Source: Tipula vernalis
Taxonomy: Eukaryota; Arthropoda; Insecta; Diptera; Tipulidae
Length of the DNA: 64,000 bases
Assembly (NCBI GenBank): GCA_958295665.1
Contig: OY282560.1
Span: 103,207,930-103,271,929 of the forward strand
Direction: 5' to 3'
Below are positions 1 through 12,886 of the stretch, one piece after another. The position numbers were made by a program, and so were the translations under genes. Each line of letters opens with the position of its first letter. Within the stretch, counting starts at the first letter, position 1. The notes beneath the pieces were generated by a model, which was not told where the DNA came from, ran no database searches, and was given only the letters and a program-made list of their open reading frames with translations.

Positions 1-303
1 TTTCAACAGGACAACGACCCCAAACACACGTCCAAACATGTTTCCGAATACTTGCGGAAGGAAAAAATTCAAATTTTGAAGTGGCAAAGCCAAAGTCCCG
101 ATCTGAATCCGATCGAACACCTGTGGGAGGAGCTCGATAGACGTATTCGGACGCAAAATTTTACAAAATTGGACGCCCTTTACACAGTTTTGGAGCGAGA
201 GTGGAATCGAATCTCAACAGATTGCTTAGTAAAGCTTGTTGATTCCATGCCGTCAAAGTGTGCTGCTGTAATAACAGCTACAGGTTATGCAACTAGATAT
301 TAA
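1..303 (+). pseudogene. Tc1-family transposase, C-terminal part (cut by window edge)
   Basis: The reading frame is open from base 1 to a TAA at 301-303 and gives about 100 residues. It carries the second catalytic region of Tc1-type DDE transposases (FQQDNDPKHTS near the start, with the second Asp) and the third (SPDLNPIEHLWEEL), where the Glu of PIEHLWEEL is the last catalytic acid. These enzymes cut and paste their own element at TA sites. The N-terminal DNA-binding domain and first Asp lie outside the window, so it is unknown whether the gene is intact. The right-hand terminal repeat of the element was not identified in the AT-rich DNA that follows. The family call is firm; activity cannot be judged. 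Confidence 0.85.
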
Positions 304-508
304 TGTTTTTTAATTTAATTTATTGTAATAAAATGTGATATAATGTATGAATTAATAAAATTGAAGTATGAAATAATGTGACTATTTCTTTGTAGGGATT
401 TATTTATTATTTTTTAGTCGTGTGTGAATTAAAATTGCAATCTTAATATTAGTTTTTAATGTGAAATGTGATAAAGAATTATTAATCAAAAATTAATTAT
501 AAAATGTT

Positions 509-1466
509 TTGATTCGTGAAAAGTTATCAAACGAAAACCATTCTTCCGGTGACTTTTTAGCGATACTGTATATAGATATTGCACTTATTTCAGAAACGCA
601 CTTCTCCAACAAAAGCTTTTTCAGAATAAAGGGATTTAATTCCTACTGGACAACCCATCCTAGTGAAAGAGCCAGAGGTGGTTCAGCTGTACTAATTTAA
701 AATAATATCAAACATAATCAACAAGAGGATATTCGAGAAAGCTACATGCAAGCAACTGTTACCTCAATCCAATATAATGGCGCAGATCTAAATATTGCGG
801 CAGCATACTCTCCTCCACGGCATACACCAACGAAGTTACAATTTAATAACGTCTTTAATAAGCTCGGTCTAAGATTTATTATTGGAGGGGATTATAATAT
901 AAAACATACAGCTTGGGGTTCCAGGCTAATTTCTCCTGGGAAAGGAAATGCTTTGTTCAATGCCATTCATGAAAACAAATGTGGAGACAGATATTCCAAG
1001 GGGGCCAACGTATTGGCCAACGGATGCAGGAAAAATACCAGATCTGCTTCATTTCTTCATCATAAAAGGTATTTCATCCAGTTACACTAGAGTCGAAGGA
1101 ATTAACGACTTAACATTTGATCACATTCCTGTACTCTTGTCAGTAAGCGCTATAGTCATCAAGAAAAATAAAAAGCAAAACCTTACTAATAGATTCACGG
1201 ATTGGGATCTCTTCAGAGAAAAACTGGAAGAGCAAGTTGAATTAAAAGTTAGTATTAAAAGTAACGAAGAATTGGAACAACAAACAAACAATTTCGAATA
1301 CACTCGTATGGCCGCCGGTCTAGCTACTCCAGAATTAAAGGACAAAGCGGACATTGAAGTCAAATACTCGGCTGAAATCAGGGAACAAATCAAGGACAGG
1401 AGAAAGGCAAGGAGATATGGCATCTCAACAGAAATCCCGCTGACAAGACCACGTTCAATCGAATAA
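509..1466 (+). pseudogene. LINE endonuclease domain (broken)
   Basis: This is the endonuclease/exonuclease/phosphatase domain of a Jockey-like LINE, which nicks target DNA to prime reverse transcription. Recognisable pieces are IALISETHF (substrate/metal-site Glu), then FIIGGDYNIKHTAWGS (the GDxN catalytic motif with the Asn and the following His), then DHIPVLLSV near 1120-1145, matching the terminal SDHxP motif. A TAA at 698-700 interrupts the frame, and the frame changes again near 990, so no single protein can be made. The tail from 1150 to 1466 is the linker toward the reverse transcriptase. Confidence 0.78.
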
Positions 1467-1506
1467 GTAACAAAGTCAATAGGATAATCAAAAGCTTCAA
1501 ACAGGA

Positions 1507-3081
1507 TTGCTTCGACAACTACTTGAGCGGGCTAGGTCAGAAATTGATATTGACTACTCGTTATGGAAAGCAACCAGAAAATTTAAGCGACCTGTAGTTC
1601 GAGTACCACCTATAAGAAATGCTCAAGGCAATTGGGCTCGACAAGACAAAGAAAAAGCGGAACTCTTTGCTCAACACCTAGCAACAGTGTTTCAACCCCA
1701 TGACATTCAATGCAACATTGACGTAACACCTGTCTATCAACCAAATCAGGATTTTAAAAGGGTCACGCCAATGGAAATTGCTGAAGAAATCGACAAAAGT
1801 CTTAGTCAAAAAAAGGCACCAGGAATTGATGAAATGTCACCGGGTCTATTCAAGGAACTTCCACGCAAAGCAATCATCATGATCACATACTTATTTAATG
1901 CCTGTATGAGATTGAAGTATGTACCCAAATGCTTCAAAACGGCCCAAATAATTATGTTGAAGAAACCAGGTAAACCAGATGAAGAAGTAACATCATACAG
2001 ACCAATTTCACTGCTTCCGACCTTATCAAAGCTGTTTGAAAAACTACTACTAAAACGTCTAAAGCCAATGGTAAACGTTCCTGATTTTCAATTTGGATTC
2101 AGGAATAACCACTCCACAATAGATCAAGTCCATCGAATAACTACGGTAATAGAGCAAGCGTTAGAAGAAAAGAAATATTGCCCCGCCGTATTTCTGGATG
2201 TATCTCAGGCCTTTGATAGGGTTTGGCACGAGGGATTGACATTCAAGATGAGCAAACTGCTACCACAAAACTATTGCCAGCTGCTTGAATCATACCTCTC
2301 TGATCGCCAATTCAGAGTCATCCATGAAAAAACATGTTCTGACTTTTATCCAACGCTAGCGGGAGTTCCGCAGGGAAGCGTATTGGGACCCCTCCTCTAC
2401 CTTATCTACACTGCGGACATACCTACAACGAATAAAACATTCATCGGCACGTTCGCTGACGACACTGTAATTACGTCAGTAGACGAATCACAACCAAGGG
2501 CAGTGGAAAATCTTCAACGAGCAATGAACAACGTTACTAAATGGACAATTGACTGGAAAATAGTGCTTAATGAGCTCAAATCAACCCATGTGACATTTAC
2601 GCTCCGACACAAAAATAACAGTCTACACATATACCTCAATGGAGTGCAAGTGCCGCAGGCTGAATCGGCAAAATACCTTGGTTTGCATTTAGATTCAAGG
2701 CTCATCTGGAAACATCACGTGAGACAAAAAGCTGAACAGATACGATTAAAATAACGTCAAATGTACTGGTTAATTGGGCATCATTCCAAAATGAACCTGT
2801 ATTGCAAAAGACTAAGTAGTCTACCAGACTATCTTCAAACCAATATGGATGTATGGTGCGCAGCTATGGGGTTGTACTCACTCATAAATCCAATAGAGAC
2901 ATTATACAACGTAGCCAAAATAAATTTCTTCGAATGGTCACCAACGCTTACCGATTTACACAATGATCTAAAAATACAATTGATAGACGACGTCATCCGC
3001 GAATGTGCCATTAAACATGTGAAGAGACTTCTTACCCACACCAACGTTGAGGCCGTACAACTACTAGACAGTACAAACTAA
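1507..3081 (+). pseudogene. LINE reverse transcriptase (broken)
   Basis: A long open frame (1507-2754) carries the reverse transcriptase: APGIDEMSPGLFKEL, then SYRPISLLPTLSKLFEKLL, FGFRNNHSTIDQ, the first catalytic Asp in VFLDVSQAFDRVWH, AGVPQGSVLGPLLY, and the catalytic box FADDT. A TAA at 2752-2754 truncates it. The same frame continues at 2761-3081 with the cysteine-poor C-terminal region usual in Jockey elements. No RNase H domain follows, as expected for this clade. It lies in a different frame from the endonuclease, so the ORF2 protein is not continuous. Confidence 0.85.
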
Positions 3082-3248
3082 GTATGGCGGCTCAAACGAA
3101 TCAAACCACAAGAGCTAACCGTATGAATATTATATCTCAAGGGAACTGGACACTGGTCCAGCAGACCCACACAAGTTTATCCTTATCTCATAAGTACTAA
3201 TGTCAACCTTACTAATGAATTAATATTGTTTAAGATAAAAAAAAAATT

Positions 3249-6200
3249 TGTAGCACACGTTACTTTGCGCAACTTTTAAATTATAAATTCTGAATGTTTT
3301 TTTTTTACATAATGCAGTGTTGGGACCAGAATCTTGTTAGGCTCAAATCAATTTTTGGGGTGGCCTACTTTTGAAACACCCTATCGATAGTCCTCAAAAA
3401 ACATTTTTTTTGCCCATATATTCGGAACAAAGATCAGTCAGTCCATCTAAGGTCACAAAACAAATTTCCTTTTTCCGTCTAACAGCTTTGATAATGAACA
3501 TTTTCTCTGTATCTCTAACAATTTTCAAGAAAAAGAAGCGCGTTTTTACCAGACTCATCCTCTATGTAAAGAAAGCTCAATAAATTCGAATTTAGCCACA
3601 GCTTTTGTACATTTGTTCCATTTGGTTTAAGTTTGACATTTTTTTGGCAAAACTTTTCCAAATTATTGTTTCTTCGTTTTAGAAATGGTTGATATTTTTA
3701 AAATGAAGTACGTAAGTAACTGAAATATGACACATGTGGAGGGGCATCCATGCTTAATCCAATGTAAGTCGCATTACACCACTGTTTTCTTGAGTAAGCA
3801 AATATTGACCATTGGATTTTACAGATGTCCTGGTAAAATGTACTTTTATGTTTAGAAGGTGATGGTTGGCGACCATCAATGATACAATATGACACTATCC
3901 TCCTATCTTTCCACATGTGAAGGTAAAATAAAAGATTTCAACGATTCCTATATCATTTTACATTTTCTTTACCAATAATGGGACGTGGGGTGATACAATA
4001 AATTACTGGGTTTAGATAAAGTGAAGTAAAATTGAAAACAGTAATTTTTACAGCGCGTCTTAAAAACAAAATTTCAAAACCAAGAATCTGTACTTTGTAG
4101 AACTCATCATTTTGAGAACATGGGCAGTAGCTTTCATTTTGTTTAAATGTGTACAAGATCGATTTCGCGACAAATCCCATAAGTAAAAAAATGTGGAATA
4201 ATCTGTACCAATATGCTACTCAATATAAGCAACAACTCAACGCTAATGAACACTAAAATAATCTCAAGCAATCTTCATTAGACTCTAAATTTCTCAAAAA
4301 ATTGGGAATAATTGCAATACGAACGTATACGTTTAAATCAACGAATAATTATCTCGTAAATCTCTGTAAAATCTTGTAAACCATTTAACACTTGGAAAAC
4401 AAATCTGGGCTATGTTTAGTTTGAATGCTTAAAGACAAGCTAAACTGAAACTATGTACTCGTATATCGAAAATCTCGAATAGTCTCGATATCCTGAAACG
4501 ATCTCATAACCTCAAAAAAAAAAAAACAAATCTCAAATAATATCAGTGCCATGTAACTGGAATATCCCTTCTTCGAATATACTCAAATCTCGGTGCTAAG
4601 TCAGTAATAGAAAATTCGAATAACATCGAGAAACTGGAATTGAGTCTACTCGAACAATCTCGAATTACCTCGATATAACCTTGATATTCTCAAAATTTCA
4701 AATATCCTCGATTTCTCGAAATTTCAAACAAATGTTAGGACTGTACAACTTTAGTGAATACATCTAAATCAGTTTTAGACGGGTTTTGTGTTAATTCAGA
4801 TGACTCATTCAGATGCTTGCCAGCAACTGTTTATAACTAGATCATAAGCATAACTTGGCACGGTGAAGCCTGAATGGTTGCAGTCTCAGAGGTAGATCAC
4901 TTATGATCAAAAGCCACAGCCGGGAGAGACTACATCTTCCTTTGGACAACCTTTGGCAACTTTAACCAAAACTGTTAGTTATCCAGCATAGTTTCAATAA
5001 ATTTCGCAGTTGTGGGATCAATACCATGTTCGGTACAGTGTAACGCCATAATAAAGATAGAGGACAAACTGATTGGCCGAAATACCTTGGGATCAATATA
5101 ATCTGATTTACCCGATTTCAATATAAAATAACTATGCTAGTACTCTACGATTGAGGGACAATGCCAAAAGCAGACGACAAACTTACGATATTACCCTAAA
5201 AGTTATGTTAAATAAGCGTTAACCAAGACAATTTAAGAGCTCACTAGCTAACAAATCCTTTAAATCAGCTACACAAATTTTGAAGTTACGGCAAACAAAC
5301 AGTTGTTGACACAGATATATTATATTTCCGGTTCCAACAAATACCTACCTAAAAAGTTTATTGTCTACTATTTACTAAGTTTAACCAGAACCATCTTGAT
5401 ATGAATAGAGCCGGCATGTAAAAAATGAACTTAAAATAAAGGACAAAGAAACACTAAAAAATAATTTATTTTCATAGAGTTTGTATGAAAAAACGCGATT
5501 TCGATTGACGAAAAAATATGAATTAAAAATTAAACTTAGATAAATAATTTTTTCTGAAATCGCTAATAAACAACTCAATGACTAACTCATTTAAAGCACA
5601 GATTCTCAAGCTTCCCCATTTTCCAGATATAATCAAAAGAAAATAAAGGAATTAAATTAAAAAACGTTCTACAACAACAACAATATGTGTTAAAAAGAGA
5701 ATATTCTATTTAATGACGTCATCACTTATTCACAACTAAAATCAATGGTAAAAAAAAGACAATACGTTGAACAGCCAAAATTAAAATAAATCAAAGAGAG
5801 TCAAAGAGAAAAAATTATAATAATATGCTTTGAGCGAGAAGAAATCAAAAAAATCAAATCAACCCAGATTGTTATGCATCACAAATAAACGAAATAACCA
5901 ACAAACATTAACTGTAACATAAATGCCTTATTTATTTCTCAAGTATTAGAAATATTATTTAAATTAAGTCACAGCTGAAAATAAATACAACATGATTAAT
6001 ATTTGGCATCGATTTTTATTCCCAAAAATTATTGACACATCCAAAATAAGTTTTTGTTTAGAATATTTGAATTGTCATAACATTTGAGAGCGGTGTATAA
6101 AATAAAATAGCTCTTACTTATTATTCCCATTCCTAGATGTCACTTAACACACGAATAAAAACAACAGGGATTCGGGCTGAGTAAACGATTTGAAAGAAAA

Positions 6201-9071
6201 GTTTTTACGTAAAATTAACATAATTTCTTTCATAGCAATGGTTTAATTTTAATAAATTTATAAAAAAAATTGTATTAAATTAATTATTATTACAATTTAG
6301 TTATTACTATAGAGTGAAGCCACCAAAAATATGTTTAACCGAATCAAAAATCAGACCGATTTTTGAATCCGACCGGTTCGATCACCTATTTGATTTTTTT
6401 TATATGGTTTTAATTGTAGGCGACATCTATGGTTTAAACAAAAGTCGTTTATAAAGCATTGCCACATGATATGAATCTGTATTCGGGCAGATTTTTGTCA
6501 TGTGGCGATGCTTTTAGAAGAAGACTAAAAAGAGATGGTTATATTTGTTTATAAATTTTATGTTATGACGTATTTTACAACAACAACATTTCATAAAAGT
6601 TTAGCAATAGTTTATATTCCAAGAGGATTTTCACTAAGAAATAAACATTTTCGTATAAAAATAATGTAAAAGCTCATAATTCTTATACATAGACTAAAAA
6701 TGTAAATGAAAACAATCGTTTTCCCATATAGTTTCATAGTAAAGAAAAAATTTCATGTACTTTATTTTAAGCTTAGTAAAAAATTCAGTCAATGTGGAGG
6801 CTCTTATTTATAGAGTAGGCTCTGGTTTAACATATCATGAGCTCCAGTGGAGTGGAAATTGCTTGAAGTTTACGCCTGAAATTTACGCCTTGTATGCCTG
6901 AAATTTACTTGAAGCTAGGAAATGATAATTTTCGAAGAATCTCAAATGATTTTGACGTAATCGAACTGGAGTCACCAATCACAAAAATGGTGAATAGTCG
7001 TCAGTCGACAAAATAAAACCATAGAAAGGAAATTTGAACTTCTCAAGTCAAATTTCCCCACGCCCAAAAACGACAACCCTAAATGAATATTCCATTATGA
7101 TTGAACTTTTATATGAATGAATTTCAGAAGTTGAACTCATTGCTTTATTGATGCATGATATAATTTAGCGAAATATTTCCGGATAAATATTTCTAAATTC
7201 GGAAAAGATCGCGTACTTCGACAGTACTCCTAAGTGATATTCAGCTTACCGTTGAACATATGTGTGGCAAACTAAAACTTCTTTATGACTATATGAATTA
7301 TAACGTCACAATAAACTAATAAAATAATATAAAGTTTTAAAATTCGATATTTTAGCTGAAGTCATCACGAACCACCTTCTTCATAAGATGAACGATAATA
7401 AAATGTTTACTTTCTTAATCCAAAATCAATAAAAAAATTTAATTAATTTTATTTATTTATTGTATTTATACATAATAACATAATATCTAAATACTCATCA
7501 TACGTATTTATACAGTCTGTCATTATAGGTGTATAGACAAGATGTAAATACATAGTTTATGTCTTATACATACATACATAGTTTTCTTCGTCAAGGTTAA
7601 GTTTTAAACGATGTGATTATTTCTATGTTTTTAGTCTAATAATTTTCAATGTCAAATTTGGGTTGTTGATAGCGATGAAAATTATTCCATCAACTCGACA
7701 CGATAGGGGTGTGGGTGTGATATTAGATAATATAAGAATCGACTGTGATTTAATTTTGTTGTTAGACCATAATAGGTAAAACAAAATAATCGATCAAATA
7801 ACCCAACGAAAACGAAACTTGTAAATAATTAAAAACTGCAACCTCATTCTTGGCAAATTTATTACAATTATTATTATTAGATCAGCAAATTATAAACTCA
7901 ATAAATAAATAAAAACTGCAAATGCCATCGATTAAATTAAATCCATTTCGTATTTATTGTATTTTGTCCACACTATCATTTTTCTAGTTTAACTAAAAAC
8001 TATAAGTATTTTTATTTTGTAATACAATATTAATAAAATAAAAAAACGAATCTTACGTAATAACTGTAAACAATAGAGGTATGCAAAACTCGAAATAACT
8101 CAAAGAAATGTAAATACGAGAAAAAATAGAAAACTATTCCTACTACTCGACACGCACGTGTTTGTGACTTATTAATATTTCGTTGTTGTGTAAAATTAAC
8201 CCTTTGTCTAAATGGTTTGCTTATAATCTTAGGATATTTAATTAGGAAGATGAGATAGCGCTTTTTGATTAAGTGCGGCAGAAATCAGAATAGTGAAGTT
8301 TGTGTACTAATTGAACTAACCTTACAAACAATAATTCAGATGAAATCAAAGAATTTTTGTATAGCACTGAGATACCACGCTCAAAGCCGACTAATAAATG
8401 TTCCTAAGCCTAAAAACCATATTTTTGTTTTAAATTGTCGTAAGGCGATATTCACAATGCCGAGAGTTGTGTTATTTTACGTAAAAAATAAAAGCATTGG
8501 GTCTTGCAAAATAGTTACTTGCACGAAATAAACATTTTTTAACTTACCTAAACCTGGAAATTCGTTCAACATATTATTTCAAATAAGCTAGAATTATTAC
8601 CTTTTTAAATCAGGATAATTTTAAATGTATCCGTCATCGAAATCGATTTTTTAAAGATAATAAGTACCTGATACCTGGTTTTTACTACTATCATTCTTCA
8701 CCTAATTTCACTATTTTATTGGCAATACTTCCTCTGCTCAATGTCCCCTAATTCACTATAAATATTTAAATTGCTACTAAACCAACCGGCAACTTTTTTC
8801 GTTTGAATTCAAGGCTATAACCCAAGGGGGTCAAACATGACTTAGGCATGGCTTCGTTTGCTAAGATCGTCCCCCTCTTAGCAACATTTGTCACCCACTA
8901 TTAAATTTTTATTTTTATCTCTTTCCAGCGTTTTGTACTGTTGGTAATTTAAACGTTGAGTGATCGAAACTTCCATCTTGCAAAAGAGTAGAAGAAATAC
9001 CTGAAAAGCAACTGCACAGTCAACATTCTTTTATGACCGAATTTTTGTTAATATTTGAAGGTTGTCCTAGT
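3249..9071. other. Gene-free AT-rich region
   Basis: No coding region, RNA gene or complete mobile element was recognised. Short open frames here show no family motif and no splice context. A hairpin-like pair around 6450-6512 (complementary GCCACATGA / TCATGTGGC) looks like a small decayed inverted-repeat element. The stretch at 3310-3385, ending in GAAACACCCTATCG, resembles the end of a DNA transposon but has no partner. The TCTCGAAT-rich part is listed separately. Confidence 0.5.
4260..4740. repeat. Degenerate repeat rich in CTCGAA/CTCGAT words
   Basis: The words TCTCGAAT, CTCGATAT, ATCTCGAA and similar recur every 10-30 bases through this stretch without a fixed period. It reads as a decayed minisatellite or a cluster of short related motifs. 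A shorter stretch with the same flavour occurs at about 20615-20770 in the dos intron. No gene or hairpin accounts for it. Confidence 0.45.
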
Positions 9072-9085
9072 ATCGTTGTCTAGTA

Positions 9086-9840
9086 GGTGGTTTGGCGTCT
9101 ATTGGAGAGGGAGGACCAAAGTTGAGTAGATTAATCTACCAGCTCCGTAACCTTCCAGTAGGGTGCGCATCACGTGAGCTGTCCTGGTCTAGTCATTAGG
9201 CAGCTGCGTGATGGGTACAGTTGTGTAAGGGGTAACCTGCTCACAATTCGCAAGTGTACGTGCTGCCTCCTCATGGCAACCACTGGTAACTAAGGCCATT
9301 TGGCACATTTTTGGCCATTTGGCACAGACTAAAGTACGGCGCTAAAGGAGAAAACCTTGACAAAAAATCCTAATCTAAGATGGAACAGCATATGCCGATG
9401 GATGAATGGCTGATAGGTTAATCAGTCCAAAATATGCGGACTCTGGATACCAGGCACCCTCCAGTTTTATTTAGCCTTCCTGTAGTAAAGCTGGGTGATC
9501 TACAGGCGATTTGCAATTCCCAGCAACTCGTAAGAGTAAAATCAAACGGAATACGGGGCCAGGAGTAGGAATATACGGGAGTGGGATAACCCTCTCGAAG
9601 TACTTGGGCTCCAATGCTACCGTTTTTCTAGCGGAACTACATGCTGTAGTAAACATCTAGGAAGGAGAGCAATAAGCCCCGATAGTATGTATCACGTACC
9701 GGGAGGCAGTATTGTCAGGTTAATTAAGAACCTGAATATTGACTGGACGGATAATTAAGCAGGGTCCAGCAGAATAGATCTTTTAAGTCGCAGTGCGAGG
9801 TGGCTGATCGCCCGCATGGCCCTCCAATAATAATAATAAA
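9086..9840 (+). mobile_element. Non-autonomous LINE derivative, copy 1
   Basis: This 755-bp unit is flanked by identical 14-bp copies of ATCGTTGTCTAGTA at 9072-9085 and 9841-9854, a clear target-site duplication. It ends in an (AAT)n tail. Its last ~150 bases match the 3' end of the LINE at 21187-22967, and about 80 bases near 9565-9650 match the start of that LINE's RNase H region. The middle of RNase H and everything after it up to the 3' end are missing. A second copy with the same structure lies inverted at 62237-63027. It has no long open frame and would need reverse transcriptase in trans. Confidence 0.85.
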
Positions 9841-9854
9841 ATCGTTGTCTAGTA

Positions 9855-10429
9855 AATCTAATTCTTTATATGTCGTAATATAGCTAGCTACATATATCGG
9901 GCGCACAATTTGATCTACCATTTTGCAATAAAAAGAAATTGTTTACTCGTAGGCAACACTAAACGTCCTTATAATTGGATATCCTAACGTATCATTACTT
10001 TAATCAACGTCTTTTGCACAACCATTCCATATTCTCTGATTTAAAAACATTGTTTGCCCATTTTCGAGATGAAGATGCAACCGAGTAAATGCAAAATGAA
10101 CTGACTGAGGCAGGAATACAATTTGTAAAGTGCCACTTTGTCAAATTCGCCGGCCGCTATTTGGTTCAAGAAGTTTTACTGCGATAATCCCTTCTGTTTA
10201 CTAGATACATATGTTTGTGCCGGTCGGTCTAGTAAAAAAAAAACAAAAATTTAAACTTTAGAAATGTTTGTTTGATTAAAAGTGGCGTTACGCTCACAAG
10301 TGTATCTTGAGCACTATGTCCTGATAATTTAATTTCACTTTGTTATTGTAGGCAATTTAATGAAAAGGTCAGCAAACTTAATTAAGTAGTATCATTTTGT
10401 GTCCATTCGTTATTTTTGATGGTAAAATT
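9855..10429. other. Intergenic, nothing recognised
   Basis: AT-rich sequence between the LINE derivative and the decayed mariner. The right part may be the outer end of that mariner, but no terminal repeat could be paired. Confidence 0.4.
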
Positions 10430-11330
10430 GCCCATAATTCTGACCCCAGCGAAATAGCTTTAAAGGACGCATAACGCTCAAATAATATTCCTTGTTAACA
10501 GTTTGGCCCAGCGGAAGGAATTCATAATGCATCACACCGCGATAATCAAAGAAACTTTCAACTGGCGTATTTCCTTGACAAATTTACAACAACAATTGCA
10601 TAGGATAAATCAAGAAAAACATTAACCCCCCAAAAAATTGGGTTTAAATAAACCTAATTCTAATTCTTGGTTATGATACCTGCCACCAGAGTCATAATAC
10701 ATATTAAATTTGTATTTTATGTCGAAAGGTTGGCTTTTGTCAATTAAATCAAATTGGCTATTTTCTTGGAAAAATAATAAACCCAAAATAATTCGAATTA
10801 AATTTTGGCCAACAAAATACGCTTATTATCACTTTGATTTTCGACTTCCTTTGATGTGTTTTTTTTCTGTCTTCGCTCACCGATATTCACTTGATTGGTT
10901 GGCTTTTTCCATGTCGTATGTGTAGATCCAGGTCTCATCTCCCGTAATAATTCATTTGATGACGTTCTGGTTCGAAAAAATCGAGGTTTTGTCGAATCAA
11001 ATGAGATGAGACGCGTTTGAGGCCCAAATGTTATTTCAAAATTCGATTGTATCGATCCAAACGATATTTGCGTGATGCCAACAAGATAATGTTGTCTCTA
11101 ATTGTCAATTGACGATTTTTGAGCACCAAATCCTTGACTTCCTTGACGTGTTGTTCATCGGTAGTCGTCGAAGGACGGCAAGGACATTCGCACCACACAA
11201 TGCATTGTCACCAAAACCCTTTTTCAACATTTCCAAAGTTTTGGAAGACGAAATTCCATTTTTGATGCAAAATTTGATGCAACTTCTTTGGTGTAGTAAA
11301 CAAGCGTATCTGATTAACTACTAAAGATGT
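10430..11330 (-). pseudogene. Decayed mariner-family transposase
   Basis: On the minus strand the first catalytic block is readable near 10920-10950 (ITGDETWIYTYD, the TGDE Asp). A block C-terminal to it is readable near 10440-10560 (FFDYRGVMHYEFLPLGQTVN and KEYYLSVMR). Upstream, near 11060-11150, is the helix-turn-helix linker (VKEVKDLVLKN, LTIRDNIILL). These are hallmarks of mariner DD34D transposases. Stops and frame changes separate the blocks, and the part with the second and third catalytic Asp was not found. It is a different mariner lineage from the one at 12810-14091. Confidence 0.75.
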
Positions 11331-12809
11331 TGACACGAAATTTGGCACAGATGTCTCTTAGGGTGCTACCAACTTAAGAAAAGGAAAACTACTCGTTTGG
11401 ATAAATTCGCGCGATTTAAATGGAAAAGTCTTTCTACTTTTTGAACACAACAGTATTTCGGCTGGATAGGTACTTTACCTTCATAATATTTTATGTGGAT
11501 TTAAGCGAATTTAAGATACAAACAATGGGTTTTCATTCTAGACGTCCAAGGCTTATGGCTTTCACATACAAATAAAACGAGATTATTTGGTTTTTGCTCG
11601 TGTATATCGATGGGTAACAATAACTGAATTATTCTTTTTTGGTGCATAAGAACACATTGCCCAACTAATGGTTAAAATTCTTTGAACAGGGGATCACATT
11701 TCGTGAATTAGAAGCCCACACAAATTCAAACATAAGTATATGGTATATTTGGTACGATTTTATCATTTTAAATATCAGAAATTTGTGCTTAAAAATTGTT
11801 GAGTTACTAGTCCCTAAATTTAAAAAAATCAAAATAATTAATTCAATGCAAGTCCAAATACGAATTAACTCGTGACAGGTCAATAATGTATTAATCAAGT
11901 GTTATTAAAAACATGTTGTCATGTATGTGTATGACAGTTGGACCTTGACGGAGAAGATGTTCAAGAGAAGAGTCATGGGAGTGATTTTTGACCCCAAACG
12001 TGACTGTAATGACACAAACCAAGTTTTTGAATAATCGTCGAGAGGACGATTTTGTCCATGGAATTAAAGGGCAGCGGGTTCGCTCCGAATGAATAGAGCT
12101 GCGATCTCTAAGAGGTGAGTTACCTTTTGATAAGCGCATAGGTCGTTGCCGGCGACGATAGCTCTTCACCATAGAAAACGATTTAGCATCTTCCGATAGG
12201 GGCCAGCAATGGCCTCTAAAATATTCGTTTATTATTATTATTACTAAAAACATAAATGTTTTAAAAAAATTAGATTCTAGCTTGTAAATAAAAGTTAAAA
12301 CGTGGTAAATAGTGTTTAATGTGAAGGTTTCCGTGTATCTTCATACACCAAATTTTTGTTCTAGCATTCTCTTACATCACTTTTGTCCGCTAGAGCAAAC
12401 CGTACCTAAGTGGTTCTACTCAGTAAGAAACTAAATTATTTGATAGAAGCTTGAAATTTGTCTCGAGTTTAGTGAAATTTCAATTTTTAAAACAATGAAA
12501 ATTTAAATCAGGCGTCTAATATGCAACGTGGCATAGTTAGTTTACGACTCCCAAATAAAAACAAGATATTTATTTCCAAATACATAGCTTTCTAGTAATA
12601 GATCGACACAAACAACGGTTACTCATTGGCACAAAACACGGGCTGCTTTAAAAAAGGGCCTGAATTTTGTTTTAGTTTCAAGATTCTAGAATCTAGCTAG
12701 TCCGGTTCGAGAGGTATTAACATTTGAAGTGTTTCATTCAAATTAAGTTTTCACAAGCAACGTTTATTAAACCCAAAAGAAGCCGAAAATTCAATTTCAT
12801 GTTTATTTA
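11331..12809. other. Intergenic, nothing firmly recognised
   Basis: AT-rich and without supported genes. The segment 11930-12245 is less AT-rich, has a 120-codon minus-strand open frame with no recognisable motif, and ends in (TTA)n at 12230-12243. It may be a fragment of an unidentified retroelement. Confidence 0.4.
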
Positions 12810-12843
12810 TTGGGTGTACAAATAAATGTGCGACCTTTTTTAC
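12810..12843 (+). repeat. Mariner left terminal inverted repeat
   Basis: Begins TTGGGTGTACAAATAAATG directly after a TA dinucleotide and pairs with the inverted copy at 14060-14091 with a few mismatches. It is the expected transposase binding and cleavage site. Confidence 0.88.
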
Positions 12844-12886
12844 GGAAATAAAAAACATTAGTTTGTGTAGAAAATAAAAGAATGTT

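Larger units (their letters stand above)
500..3248 (+). mobile_element. Jockey-like non-LTR retrotransposon (LINE), 5'-truncated and decayed
   Basis: An apurinic-type endonuclease is followed by a reverse transcriptase of the Jockey type on the plus strand. No ORF1 (gag-like) precedes the endonuclease, so the copy is 5'-truncated at roughly base 500. The 3' end is placed at an A-rich stretch (3237-3246) after the decayed C-terminal coding part. Several frameshifts and in-frame stops show an old copy. The exact 5' border and a target-site duplication were not resolved. Confidence 0.8.

Noticed and set aside
11891..12253. 120-codon minus-strand open frame as a LINE protein
   Set aside because: The adjacent (TTA)n tract suggested a LINE tail, but it lies on the wrong side for a minus-strand element and no RT, endonuclease or gag motif is present.
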